A DNA stretch of 64,000 nt from Anoxynatronum sibiricum (GTDB lineage: Bacteria; Bacillota; Clostridia; Peptostreptococcales; Tindalliaceae). The position numbers and the translations under genes were made by a program. The stretch is taken from contig NZ_JBCITM010000003.1 of assembly GCF_039414295.1 (NCBI RefSeq), positions 124,001 through 188,000 of the forward strand, given 5' to 3'. The notes below the pieces were generated by a model. The model ran no database searches. It saw only the letters and a program-made list of their open reading frames with translations, and was not told the origin of the DNA. Positions 23,334 through 31,888 of this stretch are shown here, piece by piece; within the stretch, counting starts at the first letter, position 1; each line of letters begins with the position of its first letter.

Positions 23334-24419
23334 TCACCCCCTTTCAGCGTTCCATTTTTTTCTAACGATGATCCAAACCCAGACAATAAACAGTGACCAG
23401 GTAATACCCAGGAACAGCGACAAGATACCCGTCAAAAGAGTTGCTGCCAGATCAGGTGTTTTTCGGGCGGTTTGAAAAAGCGCCAAACCTGAGTAAAAAA
23501 GCAGTGCTCCTAAGGCTCCAAAGGGGATCACCATCTCCAGATGGGGTGATGCAAACAACAGTGCAATCACTATCAAAACAAATCCTGATATGATATTGGA
23601 TCCACCTGTACGGGCACCAAATCTGTACTGAGCCGCTAAACCGCCTGCCCCATGACACATGGGGAAGCCTCCAAAAGGGACTGAAAACAAACACATGGCA
23701 CTCATACTATAAAGAAGCTGCTTTTCCTGAACTTGGCGGTCCAATAAATCGCTGATGAGTAATGAAGTGGCTAAAACGGCATTTCCAAGAGTGAGAGGAA
23801 TCTGCGGCAAAGACGCTTTCGTGAACCCGCTGATAAAAGAAGGAAAGTCAGGCAATGTTAAAGCTGGGAGGCGCATGAGTGTAACCGGAGGTGGTCCAAA
23901 ACGAAAAAGGCCGACAATAATTCCCAGTAGAAAAACCATCAGAGCTGAAACATCCAGATGCCTTGAAAATCGATAGTAGAAAATGATGCCCATTGCCAAG
24001 GCACCGAGAATGAAATCATACCTCATCATCACCATGGCCTGCCTCATCAGGGTCAGAGCGAGCGCCAGTTGAATACCGCGGATTAAAGCGATGGGAATAC
24101 TTCTTTTGATGAAGTCCATGGCGCCGGTGAGAGCGATGAGCAGCAGCACCAGTCCCATACCGATTCCTGCACCTGCAATTTCGGCAGCGGACAATCTTTC
24201 TGTAAGGGCAATCACACCAATGGCTTTCATAGGTTCAACAGGCATTGGTAATTTGTAATGGATTCCGGTGAAGAGATAAGCAATACCGAAGAACAGCAAC
24301 ATGACAGCCAAATTCATATCAGTTGCAACGGAAACGCCAATAACAATGGGGAGTAGTGTTCCAAAATCTCCCAGTGCGCCTGCAGCTTCTTCCATATTGA
24401 AACGAAAATCTTTTTCCAT
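23334..24419 (-). CDS. MOT1-type molybdate/sulfate transporter
   Basis: The 361 residues are a polytopic membrane protein with two MOT1-type repeats: EAAGALGDFGTLLPIVIG near the N-terminus and FGGFPMCHGAGGLAAQYRFGARTGG in the second half. MOT1 proteins carry molybdate with high affinity in plants and are widespread in bacteria. The ATG at 24419 lies 9 bases after GAAGGTG; a GTG at 24431 overlaps that ribosome site. With molbindin it forms a small import module divergent from tupA. Confidence 0.85.
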   Translation of the reverse strand: MEKDFRFNMEEAAGALGDFGTLLPIVIGVSVATDMNLAVMLLFFGIAYLFTGIHYKLPMPVEPMKAIGVIALTERLSAAEIAGAGIGMGLVLLLIALTGAMDFIKRSIPIALIRGIQLALALTLMRQAMVMMRYDFILGALAMGIIFYYRFSRHLDVSALMVFLLGIIVGLFRFGPPPVTLMRLPALTLPDFPSFISGFTKASLPQIPLTLGNAVLATSLLISDLLDRQVQEKQLLYSMSAMCLFSVPFGGFPMCHGAGGLAAQYRFGARTGGSNIISGFVLIVIALLFASPHLEMVIPFGALGALLFYSGLALFQTARKTPDLAATLLTGILSLFLGITWSLFIVWVWIIVRKKWNAERG

Positions 24420-24750
24420 AAGCGTTATCACCTTCGATGCATAAAGATGGTAGTTCGATTAAACGGGTGGTAGTCTTGCCGTTGAGGTTGATTACCAAAG
24501 ACGACGTTTTAGGATTGATCTTTGAAGCAAATGATATTCCTGTAAATATCCAAACAAAGAGGCTCTTAATCATTAATTTCCTGGTGAACCACCGTTGATT
24601 CAAAGAGAAACGATGCGATTAGAATAAATTGAGGGTATTAATTTTAAGATCAAAATGCATAAAAAAAATAACGACTAGATTAAATGAGAAAGCACGGCAC
24701 ATTTGCAAAAGGTTCAAGCCTTCACCATGAAGCTTGTTTAAACCACATTC

Positions 24751-24779
24751 TTGACAGAACATAGGGCATACTCTATACT
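24751..24779 (+). promoter_or_regulatory. Promoter of the tupA transcript
   Basis: TTGACA (24751-24756) and TATACT (24774-24779) are 17 bases apart, upstream of the fourth aptamer. The stretch 24420-24750 holds no gene I can support. Confidence 0.82.
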
Positions 24780-24854
24780 TAACCTCAGGGAATCGTTTTC
24801 CTCAAAATGCAAAGATAAACATAACGAAGATGTTGTAACATCAGCAAACAATGG

Positions 24855-24975
24855 AATCGCCTCCGAGCTTAAGTCCCTAATGGCAGTTGCCTATGGGATC
24901 AAGCCGATAGGGTAATGTTGGAAACGGCGTTGCCTCCCAGTGGAAAGGAGATGTGTGGCTGAAGTGCAATCACCA
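24855..24975 (+). promoter_or_regulatory. Moco/Tuco riboswitch 4 (before tupA)
   Basis: The core reads GCCTCCGAG, CCGATAGGGTAATGTTGGAAACGGC, GTTGCCTCCC and GTGGAAAGGAGATG. The loop CAGTGGAAAGG lacks the extra TG seen in copies 1 and 2 (CAGTGTGGAAAGG). As the target is a tungstate-binding protein, this copy may respond to the tungsten cofactor, which is inference. Confidence 0.88.
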
Positions 24976-24976
24976 G

Positions 24977-24998
24977 GCACCCCTTTGGGTGTTTTTTA
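24977..24998 (+). terminator. Intrinsic terminator of riboswitch 4
   Basis: CACCC and GGGTG flank CTTT and are followed by six T. About 150 bases without visible features lie between it and tupA. Confidence 0.8.
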
Positions 24999-25147
24999 TT
25001 TCGATGTTCTTCAGCTGCAGTAACGGACTTAACCAGAAAGGGTGTGATCTCCCAACGATTAAACCAAGGAACTTGATTTTCAGTTAATGATCACTTAAAA
25101 AGTGAATACAGGCCAGAAATGATTCGCCTACAAAAGGAGATGAGAAA

Positions 25148-26083
25148 ATGACATTGACGAGACGCAGCTTGTTCATCATGTTGCTCATTTTGATGGTTGC
25201 TTTAACAACAGCCTGTGGAGGAACTCAGGAACCAGCTCCACCGGAAGAACCGGCACCAGCTGAAACGCAGCCATCCGCTGAAGAAGCGACAGAGACTTCT
25301 GAAACGGATGGTGATTATCCTGAACTAACGAACACAGAGATGATTTTATCCACCACCACCAGTACTGAAAACAGCGGTTTGCTGGATTTTATTCTGCCGG
25401 ATTTTGAATCAACCTATGAAATTGATGTGAAAGTGGTAGCTGTTGGTTCAGGTGCAGCACTACAGATGGGAGCTGATGGTGAGGCTGATGTACTGCTGGC
25501 TCATGCCAAGGCCCGGGAAGAAGAGCTGGTGGCAGATGGCCATGGCCTGGAGCGATTTGATGTGATGTATAATGATTTTATCATTGTCGGCCCTCCTGAC
25601 GACCCCGCTGGTTTAATGGATGCAGCCGCTGGTGATGTGCTGGCTGGCTTAACACTGATCAGTGAGAAGGAAGGTACCTTTGTTTCCAGAGGTGACGATT
25701 CTGGCACACATATCATGGAAGTGAATTTATGGAAGGAAATTGGTTTAGAGGAGCCTGATGCCAGTTGGTATATTTCTGCCGGTCAGGGCATGGGAGACGT
25801 GATCCAAATGGCCAATGAGCTGGAAGGCTACACGCTGACTGACAGAGCCACCTATCTCTCCATGCTGGGAAGTATCGATCTGGTGATAGCTGTGGAAGGT
25901 GACCCAAAACTATTCAATCAATATGGCGTTATTGCAGTGAATCCTGACAAGGGAGATCATATTAACTATGCCGCTGCAGCCCGATTTGTCGATTGGATTT
26001 TGTCTTCTGAGACACAGGAACTCATCTCCCAGTTTGGTGTGGAAGAGTTCGGAGCGCCTCTCTTTTTTCCCAATGCCCAATAA
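25148..26083 (+). CDS. tupA: Tungstate-binding lipoprotein TupA (orphan)
   Basis: The 311 residues start with a lipoprotein signal peptide (MLLILMVALTTAC) and an acidic Pro/Glu-rich linker. The binding domain shows TupA features: LSTTTSTENSGLLDFILPDF, VAVGSGAALQMGADGEADVLLAH and SRGDDSGTH. TupA holds tungstate with very high affinity outside the membrane and delivers it to TupBC. No tupB or tupC follows; the next gene is on the other strand. AAAGGAG lies 9 bases before the ATG. Confidence 0.92.
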   Translation: MTLTRRSLFIMLLILMVALTTACGGTQEPAPPEEPAPAETQPSAEEATETSETDGDYPELTNTEMILSTTTSTENSGLLDFILPDFESTYEIDVKVVAVGSGAALQMGADGEADVLLAHAKAREEELVADGHGLERFDVMYNDFIIVGPPDDPAGLMDAAAGDVLAGLTLISEKEGTFVSRGDDSGTHIMEVNLWKEIGLEEPDASWYISAGQGMGDVIQMANELEGYTLTDRATYLSMLGSIDLVIAVEGDPKLFNQYGVIAVNPDKGDHINYAAAARFVDWILSSETQELISQFGVEEFGAPLFFPNAQ

Positions 26084-26107
26084 GTGAGGAACAGCGCTTA
26101 ACCGATT

Positions 26108-26153
26108 TTAAAACACCCGATTCCGGCCTCGACAGCTGGATCGGGTGTTAATC
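26108..26153. terminator. Bidirectional terminator between tupA and the EamA gene
   Basis: AACACCCGAT (26112-26121) pairs with ATCGGGTGTT (26140-26149). The minus strand runs into TTTAAAA, so it best serves the minus-strand gene, and also tupA. Confidence 0.75.
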
Positions 26154-26177
26154 ATCTAAAAAACAATCGTGAATCAG

Positions 26178-27026
26178 TCAGGAAATGCTTTGGCGCGTGC
26201 GCTGCATGCTGGCATGAAACAGATAACGTCCGGTAACTCCGCCTACCACAAGCAGTCCACCGAAAATGGTCCACATGCCTGGGGCCTCGCCCACAATGAG
26301 CAGAACCCAAAGGGGATTGAATAATGGTTCGATGACTGGGATTAAGGCACTCTCCATGGCACTGATATGCTTCACTGCAGTTGCGTAGAACACGTAAGCC
26401 AGCCCCAGCTGCAGCGTGCCCAACAGCAGCAGACCCAGCCAACTCATGGCGGAGGGCATTGATTGAAACATAAAAGGTAGCGTCACAATACCCGCCAGAA
26501 GATTACCCAGCAGAACAGACTCCATGGGGCGGGCATTTTTTTGCTTTCTCAGCAGAAGCACCATAACTGCAAAACTGATGCCGGTGAACATACCTAAAAG
26601 ATTACCCCAGAAACTGGTAAAGCTTACATCATCCAGGAAAAAGAGCACCATGCCCACCATAACCAGTAAAATGGCAGCCCAATCAATGCGGGTTACTTTT
26701 TCCTTAAGAACAAAATAACTGAAAAGGCCGATATAAATGGGTGAAGTAAATTGAAGCAGGGCAGCATTCGCTGCTGTTGTGAGACGTGTAGAGGTGACAA
26801 AGAAGATCATGACGCAGGCATAGGCAACGGCAGCACCTACCTGAACTTTTGACCAGGTAAAGACAGGCTTTTTCAAGAAAAAGAAAATAACCACAGCTGC
26901 TATGAAGCTGCGCATGCCGGCAATGGCCAGAGGGTTCCAGTCCACCAGTTTGATCAAAACCCCTCCCAGGCTCCACAGAAAAGCGGCAGCCATCATTTGG
27001 TAACGTGCTTTTGTATCATTTGTCAT
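26178..27026 (-). CDS. EamA/DMT family transporter
   Basis: The 282 residues have ten predicted membrane spans in two EamA repeats, with FLWSLGGVLIKLV at the first helix and the LVVGGVTGRYLF end. Family members export amino acids, metabolites or nucleotide-sugar-like molecules; the substrate here is unknown. The ATG at 27026 lies 7 bases after AAGGGG; an in-frame ATG 60 bases upstream lacks a site. It is divergent from the IclR regulator, which might control it. Confidence 0.85.
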   Translation of the reverse strand: MTNDTKARYQMMAAAFLWSLGGVLIKLVDWNPLAIAGMRSFIAAVVIFFFLKKPVFTWSKVQVGAAVAYACVMIFFVTSTRLTTAANAALLQFTSPIYIGLFSYFVLKEKVTRIDWAAILLVMVGMVLFFLDDVSFTSFWGNLLGMFTGISFAVMVLLLRKQKNARPMESVLLGNLLAGIVTLPFMFQSMPSAMSWLGLLLLGTLQLGLAYVFYATAVKHISAMESALIPVIEPLFNPLWVLLIVGEAPGMWTIFGGLLVVGGVTGRYLFHASMQRTRQSIS

Positions 27027-27207
27027 ATCAGCACCCCTTGCTAATCTCCTTTGACCATCAATACACGATAATCCTTTTAACAGCATAAATCAAAGCCCTG
27101 GAGATGACAACCGTTTGAAGTGATTATTTCAATTGAAAAATAGTTGATGATTTTTCTTTTGTGAAAACAGGTAGTTTGAAAGGCTGTTGAAATCTAATGC
27201 CTGTTCG

Positions 27208-27290
27208 TTGACATTATTTCTTAAGAAGTGTACATTTGGGATAACACCCGCCGCGCCCTGAAATGCGCACTAAGGCGGGTTGTTTTTCGA
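27208..27290 (+). promoter_or_regulatory. Promoter and leader hairpin of the IclR gene
   Basis: TTGACA (27208-27213) and TACATT (27231-27236) are 17 bases apart. The start would lie at about 27243, right at a hairpin in which ACCCGCC pairs with GGCGGGT (inner GCGC/GCGC) followed by TGTTTTT. This terminator-like leader lies upstream of the gene start at 27351 and might attenuate it. Confidence 0.6.
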
Positions 27291-27350
27291 ACAAGCAGAA
27301 AGATCATTATGTATGACATTTTGAGATGATGTTAAAGGAGTTTGGAAGCA

Positions 27351-28136
27351 ATGAAAACGACAGAAACAGCAGGCGGATCAGCGGTGCAGTCCATTGACCG
27401 GACCTTTCATATTATAGAAGTGCTTGCAGAGAAGCCGGATGGACTGGGATTGACGGAACTGGGTAAACGGGTGGGGCTTCATAAAAGCACCGTGCATCGA
27501 CTGTTATTGGCGCTGATCCACCATGGATATGTGGAGCAGGATTCCGGCTCTTCTGTTTACCGGTTGTCTCTCAAAATGTATGAGATAGGCAGCAAAATCA
27601 TTGATGATCTCGCTTTGAACGAGGTTGCCAGACCACTATTATCTGCCCTGAAGGAATCTGTGAATGAAGTGGTGCATCTGGTGATTCGCGATGACATTGA
27701 AATTATGTATATTGACAAGGTGGAAGCTGACAATAAGATCCGTATGCACTCCCGCATTGGGGCGCGTTCTCCCCTATACTGTACTTCTGCGGGAAAAGCC
27801 ATGATGGCCTTTTTGCCGGAACAGGAGATTGTCTCCATTTGGGAACGTAGCCATATCCAAAAACTCACCATATATACCATCACCGACTTGGAAAAAATGA
27901 GAGAAGAATTGAATCAAGTCAAAAATCGGGGTTATGCCATTGATAACGAAGAAAATGAGCTGGGAATTCGCTGTGTGGGGGCACCCATCTTTAATTATCG
28001 TGACGAAGTGATCGGGGCCATCAGTATTTCGGGGCCAACCCTTCGGGTAACGCCTGAAAGAGTAGCTGCTTTTGGTGAAGCAGTAATGGCAACAGGCCGC
28101 TTGATCTCCCAAAAGATAGGGCACCGTGTTAAATAG
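27351..28136 (+). CDS. IclR family transcriptional regulator
   Basis: The 261 residues have an N-terminal winged helix (LTELGKRVGLHKSTVHRLLLALIHHGYVE, residues 36-65) and a C-terminal GAF-like effector domain with SPLYCTSAGKAMMAF and AISISGPTLRV, both typical of IclR/KdgR proteins. The nearby catabolic genes are driven by a LacI-type repressor, so the target of this one is unclear; the divergent EamA gene and the VOC gene are candidates. ATG at 27351 lies 10 bases after AAAGGAG. Confidence 0.9.
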   Translation: MKTTETAGGSAVQSIDRTFHIIEVLAEKPDGLGLTELGKRVGLHKSTVHRLLLALIHHGYVEQDSGSSVYRLSLKMYEIGSKIIDDLALNEVARPLLSALKESVNEVVHLVIRDDIEIMYIDKVEADNKIRMHSRIGARSPLYCTSAGKAMMAFLPEQEIVSIWERSHIQKLTIYTITDLEKMREELNQVKNRGYAIDNEENELGIRCVGAPIFNYRDEVIGAISISGPTLRVTPERVAAFGEAVMATGRLISQKIGHRVK

Positions 28137-28204
28137 TCAATGTTACCCATAAAAGGGTATGACCAAATGAGATGAAAGCTTTAGAAAATTTGTGATAGAT
28201 GAAC

Positions 28205-28232
28205 TCAACTGCACTTTCAGTGCAGTTTTTTC
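28205..28232 (+). terminator. Terminator after the IclR gene
   Basis: ACTGCACT and AGTGCAGT enclose TTC and are followed by six T. The rest of 28137-28467 shows only a possible -10 (TATAAT at 28315) without a clear -35. Confidence 0.85.
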
Positions 28233-28467
28233 ATGCCTGAAACCTGTAAAGCATCTAAATAACGGGAAAACGTTGATCCACTATCAGAAAAGTGCCATAT
28301 TTTGAAATGATGACTATAATGAAGAAATATGGAGAAATCAAAAGAATAATGTACCTAATAATCTGTAACCGTCAATGAAGCACTTGAAATTCTGGAAAAA
28401 CATCGCTATGATTAGTCTATAAAACGAAACGATGGTTCACAATACGAAACTGGGGAGTGGATTAAAT

Positions 28468-28851
28468 ATGGTGACTTTGGAGCACGTAGGCATCTGCAGT
28501 CTGGATACACGAAAACTGAAAGACTGGTACGTCAATCTTTTCTCTTTCCGGATTGTTTACGATAATCAAAAGGAGATGCCCACCTACTTTTTGGCAATGG
28601 AAGACAACAGCATGCTAGAAATTTATCCTGCTGAAACTGATGCCAAAACTACCGACAACAAGTATCGAGGGATTCGACATCTGGCTTTTGGTACAGATCA
28701 GATTGAAGAAGCGTATCAAAAACTACTGGATCACCAGGTTGAAATCATTGAGCCGCTGAAAGCAAATGATAAAGGCGTTAAAACCGTCTTCTTCAGAGAC
28801 CTGGAAGGAAACATTATTCATTTCATTCAACGTCCGAAGAGCTTGGTGTAA
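28468..28851 (+). CDS. VOC (glyoxalase/dioxygenase fold) family protein
   Basis: The 127 residues form a single vicinal oxygen chelate domain: LEHVGICSLD with the first metal His, MLEIYP, GIRHLAFGTD with the second His, and FFRDLEGNIIHFIQ with the final Glu. Members include glyoxalase I, epimerases and dioxygenases; the substrate is unknown. The ATG at 28468 is 9 bases after GGGGAG. It stands alone between two regulator genes. Confidence 0.82.
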   Translation: MVTLEHVGICSLDTRKLKDWYVNLFSFRIVYDNQKEMPTYFLAMEDNSMLEIYPAETDAKTTDNKYRGIRHLAFGTDQIEEAYQKLLDHQVEIIEPLKANDKGVKTVFFRDLEGNIIHFIQRPKSLV

Positions 28852-28893
28852 CTGCATGACAATCGGAAGTTTAAAAGGCTGATTCAAAGAGTG

Positions 28894-28952
28894 TTGACGA
28901 AATGAAGATAGTGCGTTAAAATGTTGTTAACCGGTACACAAACCCGGTACAC
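28894..28952 (+). promoter_or_regulatory. Promoter and double operator of the LacI-type regulator gene
   Basis: TTGACG (28894-28899) and TAAAAT (28917-28922) are 17 bases apart. Two similar boxes follow at the start point: GTTAACCGGTACAC (28926-28939) and AACCCGGTACAC (28941-28952). A third, GTGAACCGGTAAAC, lies before the next gene. They look like autoregulatory operators. Confidence 0.7.
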
Positions 28953-28973
28953 AGATGGAAAGCAGGAAAATGT

Positions 28974-30008
28974 ATGTCATGGGCGAAGAAAAAAGTGACC
29001 ATCAAAATGGTTGCAGACCAGGCGAACGTCTCAAAAACAACCATCTCCCGCTATCTTAACGGAAAGTATGAGTTCATGTCGGAGGAAACCCGGGAGCGGA
29101 TTGAGAAAGCTATCGAAGCATTAAACTACCACCCCAATCAAATAGCCAGAGGATTAAAGTCAAAAAAGAGTGGTACCATTGGAATGATCGTTGCTGATAT
29201 CACAACACCATTTTCATCAATTCTGGTCAAAGGTGTCAATGATATTTGCCTTGGTGAAGGGTACCAACTAATGATTGCCAACAGCGACGAAGATCCCAGA
29301 AAAGAAGAGGAATATATTAGGTCGATGCTCACCAGGCAAATCGAAGGGCTGGTGATTAATTCAACTGGCTACAATGATGATTTGATTCAACAGCTTCGAA
29401 ATGAAGGCATTTTTGTCACTTATGCAGAAAGAAGACCTTTAAATGGTCAGATAGACACAGTCACCATCGATAACGAGCATATTATCAAATATGTACTTGA
29501 TAAACTCTATGGCTCTGGATTTGAAGAAGTTGCATTTTTCAGCCAGACTATCAATAAGAATGCCACCCGTCAGATTCGTAAAGAGATTTTTCAACGAATG
29601 ACCTGTGAACGTGGCGGTGATGCTGAGGCTCTTTTCTTTCAGATAGACCAGGAAGCATTTTCTTATGACAAAGCGATTATGGGTTATCTCCAAGAGAATC
29701 CCCAACGGTCAAAAGCAGTGATAACAGGTAATGGCGTTGCTATGCTTGATTTTTTAAGGGCTTGCCGACGTCAAAATATTGAAATACCTGACCAGGTTGG
29801 TTTGTGTGGTTTTGACGACTGGGGATGGACAGAGTTAGTTGGTGCCGGTATTTCGGCGATTGCACAGCCTACTTACGAAATTGGTGCCAGAGCTGCGGAA
29901 ATACTTATTGGACGTATTCATTCAGGCATTGATTATAAGGATCCCATTGAGATCGAACTGAAAGCTCAGTTTGTTGAAAGGGGTTCGACGCAGATCATTC
30001 TTAAGTGA
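28974..30008 (+). CDS. LacI family regulator (KdgR-like)
   Basis: The 344 residues start with a LacI helix-turn-helix (VTIKMVADQANVSKTTISRYL) and hinge (NQIARGLKSKKSGTIG), followed by a periplasmic-binding-like effector domain. The region around SRYLNGKYEFMSEETRERI resembles Bacillus KdgR. As it precedes kduI and kduD and has its own operators, it most likely represses this operon and responds to a ketodeoxy-gluconate or related intermediate. Confidence 0.85.
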   Translation: MSWAKKKVTIKMVADQANVSKTTISRYLNGKYEFMSEETRERIEKAIEALNYHPNQIARGLKSKKSGTIGMIVADITTPFSSILVKGVNDICLGEGYQLMIANSDEDPRKEEEYIRSMLTRQIEGLVINSTGYNDDLIQQLRNEGIFVTYAERRPLNGQIDTVTIDNEHIIKYVLDKLYGSGFEEVAFFSQTINKNATRQIRKEIFQRMTCERGGDAEALFFQIDQEAFSYDKAIMGYLQENPQRSKAVITGNGVAMLDFLRACRRQNIEIPDQVGLCGFDDWGWTELVGAGISAIAQPTYEIGARAAEILIGRIHSGIDYKDPIEIELKAQFVERGSTQIILK

Positions 30009-30034
30009 CGATAGGGGCATTTCGAAAAAATGCC

Positions 30035-30063
30035 TTGACGTTTGTTTAGTGAACCGGTAAACG
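30035..30063 (+). promoter_or_regulatory. Promoter/operator of the uronate operon
   Basis: TTGACG at 30035-30040 is followed 17 bases later by a weak TAAACG. The operator GTGAACCGGTAAAC (30049-30062) lies between and over the -10, which suits repression by the adjacent LacI-type protein. Confidence 0.6.
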
Positions 30064-30138
30064 AAACTGATACATAAAAGTTGCGTGAATACCATTCGAA
30101 TATGAAAAAGGATGGCGATAGTGAGAGGAGTGGCGAAT

Positions 30139-30900
30139 TTGCTGAAAGAGAAGCTGATTCTTAATGCACTGGCTTTTAAGGATGCTAACTCTGGAATCGT
30201 CGAGCAGCATCGACTGCTTGATTGGATTTTATCCAAAGGATACAGACGTCTGGAGATTAGACGTGAGTATATGAGAAATCCATCGCAGGAGATCGCCTTA
30301 ATAGCAGAAAGTAACCAGAAAGCTCAACTGGAGTTGCATTATTCAGTAGCTGACAAGCTTTTTCAGGATACTTACATTGACCAGTCACTTATTCAGGACT
30401 ACATGGCTGAAGCAAAGATGTTAAATGCCAAAAGTATCACTTTTTATTTAGGCGATTACCGGGCGCTGTCGGTCAAAGACAAAGTTTTTCTTCAAGGGTT
30501 ATGCAACGGATCATTAGCTGTTTTAATCGAAAATGACCAATCGCTGTCAGGTGGAAAAGCTGACAAGATTGAAGAACTGTTAATGATTTGCCATGAGAAT
30601 AATATTAAGCTGCAAATGACATTTGACATTGGCAACTGGATATGGACAGGAGAAGATGCAGAAAAAAATGCACTGAAGCTGAAGCCCTATGTTTCGAATA
30701 TCCATGTGAAAGATGTGATGATCAAAGATGGTTGTTTTTCATCTACACAGTTAGACGGTGGGATTGTCGACTGGAAGTATTTCTTGAAATTTTTCAATGG
30801 AAAAAATTTCATTTTGGAGTATCCCTGTGGGATGGAACCTTTCGATTGCATTGAACATGCTTACCAGTTGATTAATGAAGCAATGATCGAAAGTCAGTGA
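30139..30900 (+). CDS. Sugar phosphate isomerase/epimerase-like TIM-barrel protein
   Basis: The 253 residues resemble xylose isomerase-like TIM barrels (AP endonuclease 2 family), with FDIGNWIWTGED and VSNIHVKDV holding likely metal ligands, and EYPCGM near the end. The family interconverts sugars or sugar acids. The TTG at 30139 is 8 bases after GAGGAG; ATG 30112 and GTG 30121 are in frame. As the first gene behind the operator it should act on the imported uronate, but the exact step is unknown. Confidence 0.72.
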   Translation: MLKEKLILNALAFKDANSGIVEQHRLLDWILSKGYRRLEIRREYMRNPSQEIALIAESNQKAQLELHYSVADKLFQDTYIDQSLIQDYMAEAKMLNAKSITFYLGDYRALSVKDKVFLQGLCNGSLAVLIENDQSLSGGKADKIEELLMICHENNIKLQMTFDIGNWIWTGEDAEKNALKLKPYVSNIHVKDVMIKDGCFSSTQLDGGIVDWKYFLKFFNGKNFILEYPCGMEPFDCIEHAYQLINEAMIESQ

Positions 30901-30956
30901 AAAAGAATGAGTAATTAAATAATGATTGAAGCATATGAAATGGAGGAGGTAGACCA

Positions 30957-31793
30957 ATGAACCTGAAAGTACGCTATTCACATCACCCTGAAGATGCAAA
31001 GCATTATACGACTGAAGAGTTGCGCAATCATTTCTTAATGGAAAACGTTTTTTTGCCAGACGACATTCAATTGATCTACAGTCATGTTGATCGCATTATT
31101 TTTGGAGGTGCCATGCCCGTCGAAGAAACGGTGGTGCTTGAAGCTGGAAAAGAACTGGGTGTCAGCTATTTTCTTGCACGCAGAGAGCTGGGAATAATCA
31201 ATATAGGCGGACCAGGAACGGTGACACTTGATGGAACTGAATATCAGCTTGATGGACGAGACGGCCTATATGTGGGAATGGGTGTTAAAGAGATAAAGTT
31301 CAGCTCACAAAGGGCAAGCCAGCCAGCCAAATTTTATTTGAACTCATGTCCGGCCCATCATGCATATCCTATACAAAAAATTGGACAGAAAGACGCCAAT
31401 CAAGTGAATCTTGGAGATCCGCTAACAATGAATAAGCGAACGATTTATCAATATATTCATCCGGCAGTATGTCCATCATGTCAATTGAGCATGGGAATGA
31501 CTCTCCTTGAGCCAGGAAATTCATGGAACACGATGCCTGCACATACACATGAACGACGCATGGAAGTATACTTTTACTTCGATATGGACGAAGAAACCCG
31601 TGTGTTTCATTTGATGGGACAGCCTCATGAAACGCGGCACATTATTATTAAAAATGAGCAGGCGGTGGTTTCGCCCAGCTGGTCCATTCACTCAGGCGTT
31701 GGTACTCGTCATTATACCTTTATATGGGGTATGTGCGGCGAAAACCAGGAGTTTGATGACATGGATTTCATTGAAATGGAAAAAATGAAGTGA
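30957..31793 (+). CDS. kduI: 5-dehydro-4-deoxy-D-glucuronate isomerase KduI
   Basis: The 278 residues are full-length KduI: VRYSHHPEDAKHYTTEELR at the start, FLARRELGIINIGG, and the cupin metal site PAHTHERRMEVYFYFD with its His and Glu. It converts 4-deoxy-L-threo-5-hexosulose uronate to 3-deoxy-D-glycero-2,5-hexodiulosonate in the cytoplasm during pectin or uronate breakdown. kduD in the same operon carries out the next step. GGAGGT precedes the ATG. Confidence 0.95.
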   Translation: MNLKVRYSHHPEDAKHYTTEELRNHFLMENVFLPDDIQLIYSHVDRIIFGGAMPVEETVVLEAGKELGVSYFLARRELGIINIGGPGTVTLDGTEYQLDGRDGLYVGMGVKEIKFSSQRASQPAKFYLNSCPAHHAYPIQKIGQKDANQVNLGDPLTMNKRTIYQYIHPAVCPSCQLSMGMTLLEPGNSWNTMPAHTHERRMEVYFYFDMDEETRVFHLMGQPHETRHIIIKNEQAVVSPSWSIHSGVGTRHYTFIWGMCGENQEFDDMDFIEMEKMK

Positions 31794-31888
31794 AGGATAC
31801 TTCTGATGAATTAATGTGAGCACGTTGGTCAAAGAAGGTCGGGACGAATGAGAAAGGCATAAAAAGAATTCAGTAGGGAGTTGAGCAT

